NCBI GenBank assembly: GCA_965153355.1
Contig: OZ231128.1
Span: forward strand, 16,802,001 to 16,866,000
Length of the DNA stretch: 64,000 nt
Reading direction: 5' to 3'
DNA from: Flaccisagitta enflata
Lineage: Eukaryota > Chaetognatha > Sagittoidea > Aphragmophora
The notes under the pieces were generated by a model. It worked only from the letters and a program-made list of their open reading frames with translations. It did not search any database and had not been told where the DNA came from. This document shows, piece by piece, positions 44,901 through 55,800 of the stretch. The number at the start of each line of letters is the position of its first letter. Within the stretch, counting starts at the first letter, position 1. The position numbers and the translations under genes are program-made.

Positions 44901-44907
44901 CTTTTTG

Positions 44908-45378
44908 GGCAGCGGCCCCAAAGGGCCGATGTTCTGTAGAACACAGGGGGAATTTCCAGACATCCGTCCTTCCGTCCGTCTTTCCGTCCTCCCATCCCCC
45001 CCCTTGGTTGGCCATCAAGGCCCCAAATTTGCTCTGCCAGCCCTCAATTTAGCCCTCCCAGCCTTCCAGACCTCAAATCTACCCTCCAGACCTTCGATAA
45101 GCCTTCCAAGCATCAAATCAGCCCTCCCTGGCTCAAATTTGCCCTCCAAACCTCAAACCTGCTCTTGAAGCCTTAATTCTGCCCTCCAGCCTTCAAAGAT
45201 GCCTTTAGTGGCCTAAATCAGTCATCAACAAAGGCCTGAAATATGCCCCCTCAGGACGTCTTAAAATTCCCCCGTGTTCTACAGGACATCAGCTCTTTTG
45301 GGCTCTAACTCCACTTCTTCAGTGGATCACTCCCAGCAGGGCATCGGGTACCGCTGACCATATGCGATCCTTGGATGA
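44908..45378. repeat. Foldback element, TGTAGAACACAGGGGGA type
   Basis: The left arm GGGCAGCGGCCCC..CTGTAGAACACAGGGGGA is inverted on the right (CCCCCGTGTTCTACAGGACA). The interior is an imperfect CCCTCCAGACCTCAAATCT-type satellite. A GGGCATCGGGTACCGCTGAC tail is shared with 40.9 kb. Confidence 0.8.
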
Positions 45379-45737
45379 CTAGTTATTCATTGCTAACTTG
45401 GGCTTGATGGAAGCAAGGTCAGGAAAATAGAAAAAAAATTGATAAACAATTACCAGGACAATTCGTCGACAGAAGCATGTTTTCTTGTTTTTTGTTTCTA
45501 ACCAAGATTGCTTGACTTGACTATGATGCTCGAACAAAGCCCAAAAGACTCGTTCTTGGCCTCAGCGAACAGAGAGATTAAAATCAGGGGTGTATATAGT
45601 TGAGCGGCTTTTGAGGTTTGGACTGACATAGGGCAGCTGCTATAAAAAAGAGGGAGAAGGAACAATTTCATCGGGTGACCGTCACGTCCAAAGTTTCATG
45701 GCCATTTAGGTCGTCTCTTTTCAGGCAAGAGTCAAGT

Positions 45738-46003
<266 letters not shown>

Positions 46004-46328
46004 AACGGACGGCAAATGGACATGACTAAGAAAAGCGGGACCCATAAAACCGCATTTTTAGTTGGTCATGTATTTAAAACAGTTTCTCCGCCGTTTATGC
46101 TTCCTAAACGCGCATACGAATCGTCGATACGCGGACCCTTTTTTTGGCCTAATTCTATTTGATGTATTCGGCCGGGTTGACCGTTAAGACCGGTTGACCG
46201 TTAAGAGATAAGTGGTGAGTATAAACGGAACCATTACAAGCTTTAAGCGTCGTTAATGCCCGTCTAACTGACTGTCTAACTAGGTGGAGCGCAAGGAAAT
46301 AGATAATCTTGCGCTGCATATTTGATTT

Positions 46329-46547
46329 GCAGTTTTGCAGTTTATGGAAGTAACGGAAGGAAGAAATATAACCAAAAAAGAATTTCGACGTCAACAACAA
46401 GAACAACAAAAGAAAAAGAAATACAGAAAGACCAACGACAAGAATGGAAATAAGAAAAACAACGGCGACGACATAACAACAATGATGAGCAAAAAAAAAT
46501 CTACTCGAAAAATGTCGCCCCTTAGAAATTTCATGAAAGAATCTTAG
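46329..46547 (+). CDS. Possible terminal exon with basic low-complexity product
   Basis: After a TTTGATTTGCAG acceptor the frame reads EVTEGRNITKKEFRRQQQEQ and continues Lys/Asn-rich to a stop at 46547. The A-rich composition makes a chance ORF plausible. The opposite strand is also open here, with SLNGQPVLTVNPAEYIK at its end (stop 46155), and could be the true coding strand. No family is recognised. Confidence 0.2.
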   Translation, partial: AVLQFMEVTEGRNITKKEFRRQQQEQQKKKKYRKTNDKNGNKKNNGDDITTMMSKKKSTRKMSPLRNFMKES

Positions 46548-46566
46548 TGTTATCAATTGAATCAAC

Positions 46567-46709
46567 TTTTTAGTCGCGTAAACGAGACTCTACACCTTGC
46601 CGTGCCGGTCCGTCCGTCAGTCCGTAACATTTTTGAATTGCGGACAGTTTTCGCATTACTGCTCCTGCCCAACTGTCCGCGACTGGATTGCCGTGTATCC
46701 GGCCTTGTT
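46567..46709 (+). repeat. Hairpin-GTCY family, GGAC subtype
   Basis: The palindrome is mutated (AGTCGCGTAAACGAGACT), but the internal complement GTCCGCGACTGG and the end GGCCTTGTT are intact. Confidence 0.88.
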
Positions 46710-47320
46710 CTGTTTCCCTCAGCGTACAGTAAAAAGCACCAAATAGATGAGTGCAATCTTTGTCACTATGTGTGTGTGCCCTTGTGTGCCTCAGTTTATT
46801 CATTGTAGTAGCAAATCCTTAGCTAGTCATGTAACTGATTTACTCCTCAAAACGCCGCTTAGAGTTGTAAATTCCGTCAAGTGATTTTATTTTTATTTTG
46901 CCCGAGTCAATTAAATGATAATCTCATTGTGCACCGATTCGTCTCAAGATTACCAGTTAGACCTCCTGTCTTTGTCTCAGTTCCTAATGATATCGATGAT
47001 TTGATAAGATTGAGCATAAATTTCTAGAAAGAATGCTCATTTTTGTTTTCAACCGAATTTTCCACATAATCGCAATTTTTACTTATTTTCACAGTCTGAC
47101 AATTGACGAATAATGAGAATGTATATGTAATTGTGGCAAAGGCGGTAAAAATCGAGGCTTCTTCGTCATATTCACTGTACAAATCTTCTGTTTGTACATG
47201 AAAGAACGGATATCATCTCTCATCTTTCACCCCTGAACCCCCCCCCCCCACCTGATATCTCATCCTGTGAAGGTAACTATAAATCAGTCAATGGCAGTTG
47301 TTGCCGTAAATGGTTGTTGT
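46710..47320. other. Unannotated sequence
   Basis: Nothing recognised except a run of C at 47239. Confidence 0.35.
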
Positions 47321-47324
47321 CTTG

Positions 47325-47660
<336 letters not shown>

Positions 47661-47719
47661 ATAAAATGTTTGTCGTGTAGTTGTCGCCTTGAGTTGCAGT
47701 TGAGTTGCGAGAAAGGGCT

Positions 47720-47761
47720 CCTTCTCTCTCTCCTCTTTCTCCTTCTTTGTCTCTCTCTAGT

Positions 47762-47820
<59 letters not shown>

Positions 47821-47821
47821 T
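47720..47821 (+). repeat. (CT)n microsatellite
   Basis: CT-rich lead and a pure stretch 47764-47808. Together with 47325-47660 it could form a long GA/CT foldback. Confidence 0.95.
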
Positions 47822-47889
47822 ACTTTCATTCTTCTCCCTGTTTTCGGGTTAGTGGCCCCGGTGGGAGACGAGCTTTGATTCCACATTGT

Positions 47890-48750
47890 GCTAATTTCAT
47901 ATATTTGTCTGTCTGTTTCTACTTCTTTTTCCTTGCCGAGGTGTAAAACCTAGTGTGAATCAAATCAAGCTTCCAAAGCCCCTAATCAGGCTTCCAGACC
48001 CCCTAATCGAGCCACCAGACATCTTGCACAGGGCGTAACGATCCCCAGGCCCCAACCCTGGATGTTTTCCATATATCTAGTATCTAGGGGGCCCTCAGCC
48101 TTCAGCCTTAGATATGTAAATGACTTTCCTAGGGTACCATCCTCTCTTTACCGAGTAAATTATAAATTCTTTTTTGCGTCTTTCTTCATTTCATGGATAA
48201 AAAAAATAACAATCAGAATATTCTTTGGTCAGTATTTAGTCTCTTATTACAAATGGTTCGCGATGGTCGTGACTTACCGTGCCATGAAAAGTGGAGAAGT
48301 GTTGATTGACCATTCTGTGCGTCAACTTTGTTGAACAACAAAATGCTCTGTTAATGTAAGTTATGATGATTGCTGATGAATTTTTCTTTCTTTCCTAGTT
48401 GACATGTTCGACCTGACTTTTTTCCAACTTCTCTAGCCGGAAGAATTGATTTCACCATAGATTCTTCTTAGTTAAACATGGTTCTATGGGAGCTAGGGGA
48501 GGGACCAATTCTTTCACCGGTTTAGGTACCCTGCGTATCCCTCTGGGGGCCCCATACATCGTGTCCACGCCGCCAGCCCGCCGTAGCCCTAAAGACCAAA
48601 ATCAGGTCACCAAAGCTCCAGATTTTGACTACACGACTGTGAACAAACCCCTCCAATCCAAATTCAGGAACTAAAGCGGCCCTGAGACAGAGAAATAGAG
48701 TAACTGACCGAAGTACCCATTATTCATTTAATCTTAATCACCTAAACTAA
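47890..48750. other. Unannotated sequence
   Basis: No coding or repeat signal recognised. Confidence 0.35.
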
Positions 48751-48756
48751 CAATGA

Positions 48757-49027
48757 GGGGGCGTTTCTAGTCAAAGACGATCGCGTTTTGAAAGGGCCAC
48801 TCAGTCGCTCGCTACGTTCGTTCGCTCGCACCGCTCACTCCGCTCACTCGATCCACAGCGCTCCGCTTCGCTACGCTCACGTTTCGCTCGCTCGCTCCAT
48901 TCACAGGCTTGCTCACTCACTTTGCTCACTCCCTCGTGGGACAGTTGAAATTCTTGAATATGTGTTCACGCTCTGATCGCGTTTCACAGAAACAAACGCG
49001 TTTTTCATCTTCACTAGAAACACGCCC
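48757..49027. mobile_element. MITE with GCTCACTC repeats
   Basis: TIRs GGGGCGTTTCTAGT (left) and ACTAGAAACACGCCC (right), with TGAG outside both. The interior is rich in CGCTCACTCGCTCG-type words and contains AACGCGTTTTT. A related half lies at 40946-41086. Confidence 0.65.
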
Positions 49028-49317
49028 TGAGAAAGAAATGGAGCAACGAGAATCGCTGACAATATGGCACTTGAGTGACCTGCTGTCTCTCTACTTTGTG
49101 ACATTGGAAGCCCATAGAAGTGTTGCCAGAGAGGAGACGTGTCTCTTTTAATCTTGTTAAATTACGTCCTGTTTATGGCCTACATTGAGTGAAGTTCAAT
49201 GACGATGTTGCCTCAGAGGAGCCTAAGGATCCAAAAGTTCTGTATTTAGGCTGAGAAAAGAAGACACGAGGTAAAGTTATTGCTTGCTGGGAGGAGAACG
49301 TCAAACAAAAAGTAAAT

Positions 49318-49478
49318 GTTGAAGAAGAAGAAGATGATGATGAAAAAGAAGAAGAAGAAGACGAAGAAGAAGAAGAAGAAGAAGAAGAAGAAGAAGAAGA
49401 AGAAGAAGAAGAAGAAGAAGAAGAAGAAGAAGAAGAAGAAGAAGAAGAAGAAGAAGAAGAAAAAGAAAGAAGAAGAAG
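49318..49478 (+). repeat. (GAA)n microsatellite
   Basis: About 150 bp ending directly at a hairpin-GTCY element. Confidence 0.95.
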
Positions 49479-49643
49479 AACAAGGCCGGATTCACGGCAA
49501 TCCAGTCGCGGACGGTTGGGCAGGAGCAGTAATGCGGAAAACCGCTCGGAATTTAGAAATGTGACGGACAGACCGACTGACGGACCGACGGACGGACGGA
49601 CCGACACGGCAAGGTGTAGAGTCGCGTGTCCGCGACTAAAAAA
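49479..49643 (-). repeat. Hairpin-GTCY family, GGAC subtype, flanked by GAA tracts
   Basis: AACAAGGCCGGATTCACGG, internal arm AGTCGCGGACGG, GGACGGACGGACCGACACGG core, palindrome AGTCGCGTGTCCGCGACT, AAAA. GAA repeats continue on the far side, so it was inserted in a GAA tract. Confidence 0.92.
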
Positions 49644-49777
49644 AGAAGAAAAAGGAGGAAGAAGAAGATGAGGATGAAGAAAAAAAGAGGAGAAGAAGAG
49701 AAAAAAATAACGTAGGATTCGAAAGGTGTCATACAAAATTAAGGAAGATCAAGAAAAAAAGACAAAATATGAAAAGG

Positions 49778-49996
<219 letters not shown>

Positions 49997-50560
49997 AATG
50001 TAAGTGTGACGCACGAGACCATTTAATGACACAACAGACGATTTTCTTGAGATATCAGTCTAAGCGGGTGATAGACCAGTCTTTGACGATAACATAACAG
50101 ATCTAATGGTGATAGTCCGAACGAAGCGGAAGAAAACCCGAACAATGTGGGTGATACCAAAAAATAGAAAAATCCAAAGGTGAATTCATTTACAATAATA
50201 TATAAGCTTCATAATGATATAAAGATTTCCTAGTAATGGTAAGTTTTATTATGAAGGTAAATGTAAACGTGAATGTAGTGGAAACTATCGGAAATGGACT
50301 AATGGCGAATGTTTTGTTGTTTGTTTCTAAAACCGTTTTTTTCCCAATTTTTCCTCATTTATATCGCCAAATAGTTTTTTGCTGTTTCCTTTTATGCGTT
50401 TTTTTTTCTCGTCTCTTGAAAGACAATTCGATCAGGCAATGGTCATGCTACCTTCTTATGAATTCTAATAGAGCGATTGACCAATCGATCCATTGCCAAA
50501 TCATCAGAATGTTTGATTATCCAACCGCCCAGTTGCCAAGGAGGACCTCTCTGTAGCATA
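49997..50560. other. Unannotated sequence
   Basis: Nothing recognised. Confidence 0.35.
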
Positions 50561-50561
50561 T

Positions 50562-50754
50562 AACAAGGCCGGATACACGCCTACCTAAGTCGCATGCGGG
50601 TGGGCAGGTGCAGTGATGAAAAAGACTAATTCAAGCATTTGGGCAGGAGCAGTGATGCAAAAAAACAACCAAAAAAGCCGGAAAAGCTAACAATGACCGA
50701 CGGACAGACCAACCGACAAAGCGGGTTATAGAGTCGCGTGCACGCGACTAAAAA
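50562..50754 (-). repeat. Hairpin-GTCY family, full-length copy
   Basis: AACAAGGCCGGATACACGC, internal arm AAGTCGCATGCGGG, two GGGCAGG-AGCAGT boxes, GACCGACGG core, palindrome AGTCGCGTGCACGCGACT, AAAA. Confidence 0.92.
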
Positions 50755-50834
50755 CTAGAAAAAAAAAATCATGGAAGTTGGCAGGATCCACAGTGCTTGT
50801 GAGTTGTGACCTTGCTGCCTGTTAGTCGTCATGT

Positions 50835-50837
<3 letters not shown>

Positions 50838-50907
<70 letters not shown>

Positions 50908-51097
50908 TCCTCTGGCAGGGCAATACATAAAGGAGCGGGTACGATCAAGAAGAGAGCGAGCACGAGAGAGAGAAGGAGGGTGTAAGACAGAAGAGAGAGA
51001 GTGCGATTTACGTAGATGAAAACATGGGCGAGGTGGTAAAAATGGAAGGAAAAGGAAAAAGAGAGACCCTATTTCATCGAATTGACTACGATGTCGC

Positions 51098-51157
<60 letters not shown>
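50838..51157 (+). repeat. Two (CT)n tracts
   Basis: 50838-50904 and 51104-51157, separated by GA-rich sequence. Confidence 0.95.
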
Positions 51158-51158
<1 letters not shown>

Positions 51159-51302
51159 TTTCGAAACTGACCAACTTACCAACCCACTAGTACAATAAAC
51201 GCATTCAATTCAATCTGCATCCTCGTCGATGCATAGGAATCATCATCGAAGCTTGGAAATCATTGAGATAATCGATTTGATTGTCATTGCATGCACAGAA
51301 CA

Positions 51303-51412
51303 TTATCATGAGCGAAATGAGCTTAGTAATGAGGATATACATGTGCAAAATGCGTAGAAACGACACCATATATTTCGACTAATATTGAATAGTCTTAATT
51401 CATTGGTGAAAG
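51303..51412 (+). repeat. Left arm of a ~110 bp inverted repeat flanking the Penelope fragment
   Basis: This sequence recurs in reverse complement at 51951-52060, with one substitution noticed over about 110 bases. It abuts the GIY-YIG frame directly. Confidence 0.85.
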
Positions 51413-51413
51413 A

Positions 51414-51767
51414 GGCAGTGGGATATACAAATACCACTGTCCCCGTCACAACGTCGACTACGTGGGGGAAACAAAAAGGAGCTTCCGCATCCGTGACTCT
51501 GAACACCGTAAAGCAGCTGAGAGTGGCAGATGGTCACACTCCGGGCTTACACAACACATGGAGCACTGCGACGCCGACATTGAAGGTCCTGAAATCCTCT
51601 CCACTGCCGATAGACGCATGAAAAATCCCAAATTCGACCTCCGGGTGATGGAAAATCTCTTCATCAAAAAGTACAACTGCGGCCCAGGCAAGGGCATGAA
51701 CGAAGACTTTGGCTCCTACGTGACAACAACTCAATGGCAACCAGTGTTTAACAAACTGAGGAGATAA
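51414..51767 (+). CDS. Penelope-like element GIY-YIG endonuclease domain (5'-truncated)
   Basis: The open frame reads GIYKYHCPRHNVDYVGETKRS, so the GIY and YVG motifs are both present, followed by the R-x3-SEHRKA helix and a later ENLFIKKYN segment with Glu and Asn. The HCPRH segment between GIY and YVG resembles the Cys/His insertion of Penelope endonucleases. The frame ends with the TAA at 51765-51767, about 118 residues in all. The RT part is missing. The domain is flanked by near-identical 110 bp inverted arms. No independent host function is suggested. Confidence 0.75.
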   Translation, partial: GSGIYKYHCPRHNVDYVGETKRSFRIRDSEHRKAAESGRWSHSGLTQHMEHCDADIEGPEILSTADRRMKNPKFDLRVMENLFIKKYNCGPGKGMNEDFGSYVTTTQWQPVFNKLRR

Positions 51768-51950
51768 CCGGAGGGGGGGGCCAGGGAGTTCGCTCCCTCT
51801 TTTGGCTTGATAATTCCCTTGTCTGGATATATCAATCCTACTGTCTCTTCTTCTCCTTAATCCTCATTGTCCATTTCTTGCCTTCCCTCACCATATTTTC
51901 CCATTGTCTTTCTGCCTTTAAATTCTCTCTCTTTTCCTTATTTCCCTCTT

Positions 51951-52060
51951 TCACCAATGAATTAAGGCTATTCAATATTAGTCGAAATATATGGTGTCGT
52001 TTCTACGCATTTTGCACATGTATATCCTCATTACTAAGCTCATTTCGCTCATTGAGATAA
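51951..52060 (-). repeat. Right arm of the Penelope-flanking inverted repeat
   Basis: Reverse complement of 51303-51412. A TTC microsatellite begins a few bases beyond it. The near identity implies a recent inverted duplication or gene conversion. Confidence 0.85.
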
Positions 52061-52061
52061 T

Positions 52062-52174
52062 CATTTTCTTCTTCTTCTTCGTCTATTTCTTGGTTTTCTT
52101 CTTCTTCTTCTTCTTCTTCTTCTTCTTCTTCTTCTTCTTCTTTTTCTTCTTCTTCTTTGTCTATTTCTTGGTTT

Positions 52175-52206
<32 letters not shown>

Positions 52207-52271
52207 TTCTTCTTCTTCTTCTTCTTCTTCTTCTTCTTCTTCTTCTTCTTCTTTTTTTTTCTTTTTCTTCA
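52062..52271 (+). repeat. (TTC)n microsatellite
   Basis: TTC tract interrupted twice by GTCTATTTCTTGGTT, which suggests internal duplication. Confidence 0.95.
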
Positions 52272-52390
52272 TGAAACAGATTGTATAAAAGCGATGGATA
52301 TTAGCTCAATAAAAGGCACGCATTTTCATCGTGATCTTTTATATTCAAGGAATCTATCTCAAAATCATGTATACCACACGTATAAAAAAA

Positions 52391-52546
52391 AAGGCTGGAT
52401 ACACGGCTAATTCCAGTCGCGGACGGATGAGCAGGGGCAGAAATGTGCATTTTCGCACTTTTGAACACAATCATTATCAACGGACCGATTGACCAACGGA
52501 CCAATGGCCAAAGCCTCTTATAAAGTCGTTATTCCGCGACTAAAAA
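52391..52546 (-). repeat. Hairpin-GTCY family, GGAC subtype
   Basis: GGCTGGATACACGGC, internal arm AGTCGCGGACGG, GGACCGATTGACCAACGG core, palindrome altered to AGTCGTTATTCCGCGACT. Confidence 0.85.
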
Positions 52547-52690
52547 CGCACCTCTCTTTTCATTGGTAAGACGGATACAAAAATGATTACAACTTTTTTT
52601 CATTGAGACATTTCTAAGATCATCAAAAAATCTTTAAATCCAGACCAATCCAAGGAGCTAGTCACTGAATCACGACCTTTTCTAGCTAGA
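52547..52690. repeat. Fragment of MITE family B
   Basis: ACGCACCTCTCTTTTCATTG and AGACCAATCCAAGGAGCTAG match the left part of 820-1234. The right end is missing. Confidence 0.5.
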
Positions 52691-53190
52691 AATGAGGCCA
52701 GTAGGGCCCCATTCCCCTGAAGCATGACTTCGTGCTTCAGTGGAATTGGAATACGTGCCTCAGTGGATTGACTCTTGAACTGTTTTCAAATTGTAATGAA
52801 ACAAAAAGTCAATCCAGTTTTTCTTTGATCAGTCACTTCAATTCATTCATGAACAATTAGAAATGTTTTTTTTTCTTAAGTTTTGTTTTTATGACAAGAT
52901 AATCTTCCTATCACATGAATTTATGTCTTTATGAAAAAAATGAGTTTTTCCCCACATCAATTTTTCACTGTGATAAAAACTTGGAAGATATAAAAAACAT
53001 TTTGCTTTTGATATCAATATTCTCTTTATTTAGCAAGTCTACTTAGGTGAATGAAGAAGTAAAAGGTATAAAGAAAAGAGATGATTTCTTCAGATAAAAG
53101 TAAATAAAGATTACTTTGATAATCTTTGATACAATAACAAAATCATTTATTTCCAATTGTACTGAAGCTCAAATTGTAAAAAGCACAGGC
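52691..53190. other. Unannotated AT-rich DNA
   Basis: Nothing recognised. Confidence 0.35.
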
Positions 53191-53517
53191 AGGCCTGTAT
53201 AAAGTTGAGTATTCCCCCCCCCCCGGTGGGGGGGGGGGAATAAAATCAAAAGGTTTGGAGATGGGGAAAAAAATCAAAAGCTAGAAAAGAAGAAAAAAGA
53301 AAATTTTTGAAGATTTAACACTTTTGGTAGTTCCAAATGGTAGTATCTGATTATTACAACACACTTTAACACTATTTTAACCTATAACATACTGTTTTAT
53401 TGCTTTGTGGGGAAGAAAATCATTGATTTTGTAACGCGACGCGACATGTCGCGGGGAAGAAAATCAAAGGCAGGGGGGGGAATAAAATCAAAAGCCGCTC
53501 AACTATATACACCCCTG
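53191..53517 (-). repeat. 'GGGGTGTATATAGTTGAGCGG' dispersed repeat
   Basis: It starts (minus strand) with that word, followed by GCTTTTGATTTTATTCCCCC blocks and the palindrome GCGACATGTCGCG. Relatives are at 56738-57020 (plus) and a fragment at 45585-45620. Confidence 0.6.
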
Positions 53518-53540
53518 AGCACAGGTCATTCTACGACGTG

Positions 53541-54065
53541 CTTCAGCGGCCCCAAAGGGGAGGAAGCCCTGTAGAACACAGGGGGACTTTTATTTGTTAG
53601 TTCGTTGATCCGTTCATTCATCCATCCCCCCAGGCCCTCTTTTGCCTGAAATCTGCCCTCTCAAGCCAGAAATTTGCCCTCTCAGGCTTTAAAGCTACCC
53701 TCTCAGGCCCAAAATCTGCTCTCTCAGACCTTGATTCTGCCCTCTCAGACCTTATTATTTCCCTCAAAGATTCAAGGCCTGAGAGGGCAGATTTCAGACC
53801 TGAAAGGGTAGATTTAAGGTCTGAGAGGGCAGATTTCAGGCCTGAGAGGGCAGATTTCAAGCATATGAGGGCCTGGGGGAGGGTGGACGGATGGACGGAC
53901 GAACAGACGGATGGACGAATGAACAAAAGTCCCCCGTGTTCTATAAGACTTATACCCCTTCGGGGCCGCTGCCCTACTTCCTCTTATTTAAATTTACAAT
54001 CACGCAATACAGGGCAACGGGTATCGCACATATCGCACATATAACACATATTGCCCTTGGGCGAC
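53541..54065. repeat. Foldback element, TGTAGAACACAGGGGGA type
   Basis: The left arm CAGCGGCCCCAAAGGGG..CTGTAGAACACAGGGGGA pairs with the right CCCCCGTGTTCTATAAGAC..CCCCTTCGGGGCCGCTGCCC. The interior satellite CCCTCTCAGGCCTGAAATCT switches to its complement near 53775, so most of the element is one large palindrome. Confidence 0.85.
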
Positions 54066-54409
54066 TGGTTAAGCTTTTTGGGCTCACAGCTTCTTTACAA
54101 ATGCCATCACATGTGTGAAAGCAAAGGCCATCAACCACTCCAAAAAAGGAAAAAAGATTATATGACATGTTTACATGATCAGGAAAAAAGTCAAATTCAG
54201 TCTTCAACTTTTTGACATATTTGAGAGAAACAGGGTTTCCATTTTCTTATGCGGAAGTTGTGAATCTCTACCGACGGAATGGTCCCTCCTATGATATTGA
54301 TAGGGTAAGTAAATTTAATAATTCTCTTTCATTTGGCGCCAAGCAGAATGCTCTACGACAAATATTTTTCGCGTTATAATTTTTTAAAGATTTATTTATG
54401 AAAATTGTG

Positions 54410-54890
54410 AATTGAATTTTTTTCGACTTTTTATGATTTTCAGTAGGATAAAAAAAGGAGCGTATTTTTGTTTGTTTGAGCATGCAAACACAAGAAAACA
54501 TGTTTATGAGCATAGCTGCTCATCTGTGAGGGTGTTTTGGAAGATTCTAGCTCATTTAGCTCAGATTTTTTTTTTAATTTTAAATATGATAAATGAATAG
54601 ATATTTTGATACATGTTTAAGAAAGCATATACAAAAAAGCGCATCAGTGAGCATAACTGCTCATCTGTGAGGGTGTTTTTAAGGATTTTAGCTCACTTAG
54701 CTCATTGAGCTCATTTTTTTTCTCTGATTTTTAATGGGATAGATAAATATTTTGATGGGAGCATGTAAATACAAGAAAGCATATCAGTAAGCATAGCTGA
54801 TTGTCTGGTTGAGTGATTTTGAGCATTTTAGCTTATCTAGCTCATTTGGCTCAGTCCTATTGTTCTCTGATTTTCAGTGCAATCAATGCA
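54410..54890 (+). repeat. ~140 bp tandem repeat, 3 units
   Basis: GCATAGCTGCTCATCTGTGA near 54510 recurs near 54650 and, diverged, near 54790. Units contain TTTAGCTCATTTAGCTCA. Confidence 0.8.
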
Positions 54891-54975
54891 TACAATTACT
54901 ATTGATTTGATCTAATAGAAAAAAGGATTTACAGTGACTGAAGACAAAAGCTTGATGAAAAGTGACCAATGCTTA

Positions 54976-55018
54976 CGACTTTTTTCCTCACGGCGACAGC
55001 CGCCATTACTGGTATATA
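54976..55018 (+). repeat. CGGC-GACA-GCCG palindrome family
   Basis: TTTTTTCCTCACGGCGACAG then CCGCCATTACTGGTATATA. Confidence 0.6.
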
Positions 55019-55239
55019 ACTGCGTTTCTTATGGGATTAACATGTTAACATGATGAGTTAACGTCAATTTGTTTATCATCGACTCGAGTTCCATGTCCTG
55101 ATTCGGAACAATGGGAATTGTTTGTAGACTCAGCATTGGTCACAGCTGATTGCACCATCATCGCTTCATCGATGAAGATCATCGATAATCGATCATCGTC
55201 ATCAGAGAGAGCCCGACTATCATAAGATATACGACATAA

Positions 55240-55242
55240 ATG

Positions 55243-55339
<97 letters not shown>

Positions 55340-55340
55340 C
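55240..55340 (+). repeat. (CAA)n microsatellite
   Basis: About 33 pure units, the opposite strand sense of the TTG tracts. Confidence 0.97.
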
Positions 55341-55404
55341 GTTACTACCAAGAAACGCTGAGGTTTCTATCGTCACGTATAGTACGATACTACGATGAGA
55401 GCAT

Positions 55405-55455
55405 TGAGCCCCTCAGAAAGAGGGTCATTTCCTGCTTCCACGTTTTAATGTTTCA
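55405..55455 (+). repeat. ~50 bp inverted partner of 62500-62545
   Basis: TGAGCCCCTCAGAAAGAGGG followed by TCATTTCCTGCTTCC; it recurs inverted 7 kb downstream, beside a MITE. Confidence 0.75.
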
Positions 55456-55525
55456 AAATAGCTTGAGCAACGGTTTTATTGAAATCTCATGGGCCAGAGC
55501 ATTGCGTGAATGTAGTTATGATCCT

Positions 55526-55684
55526 CTACACTCTTTTTTTTATAAGAAGGTCATTTTTTTTCGAAGCCTTCAAAAGAGATAGAGATAGCTATTAACAGAA
55601 TAACTACAACGTTCTTAATTTTAGGGCATTGTGAAGCCTTGATGTTCTAATAAACTAGGTTCTTATAAGATAAAAAGAGTGTAG
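55526..55684. mobile_element. Small TIR element, ~160 bp
   Basis: TIR CTACACTCTTTTTTTTATAA against TTATAAGATAAAAAGAGTGT(AG). Related inverted pieces lie near 57215-57290 (AAGCCTTGATGTTCT / AGAACATCAAGGCTT). Confidence 0.7.
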
Positions 55685-55714
55685 CTGTAACCAGTGTCCA
55701 TAAAGAAAAAGGAT

Positions 55715-55800
55715 TATCATCTGCATCTCCCCGGTCTCGAACCTGAAAATTTAATTCCAAGTATTGCGCGCTACCGCGCCACAGGCGAATGAATGATTAC
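55715..55800 (-). repeat. tRNA-like SINE head
   Basis: The minus strand reads A box TGGCGCGGTAGCGCGC and B box GGTTCGAGACC at pol III spacing. Folding to a full tRNA was not convincing. Confidence 0.45.
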
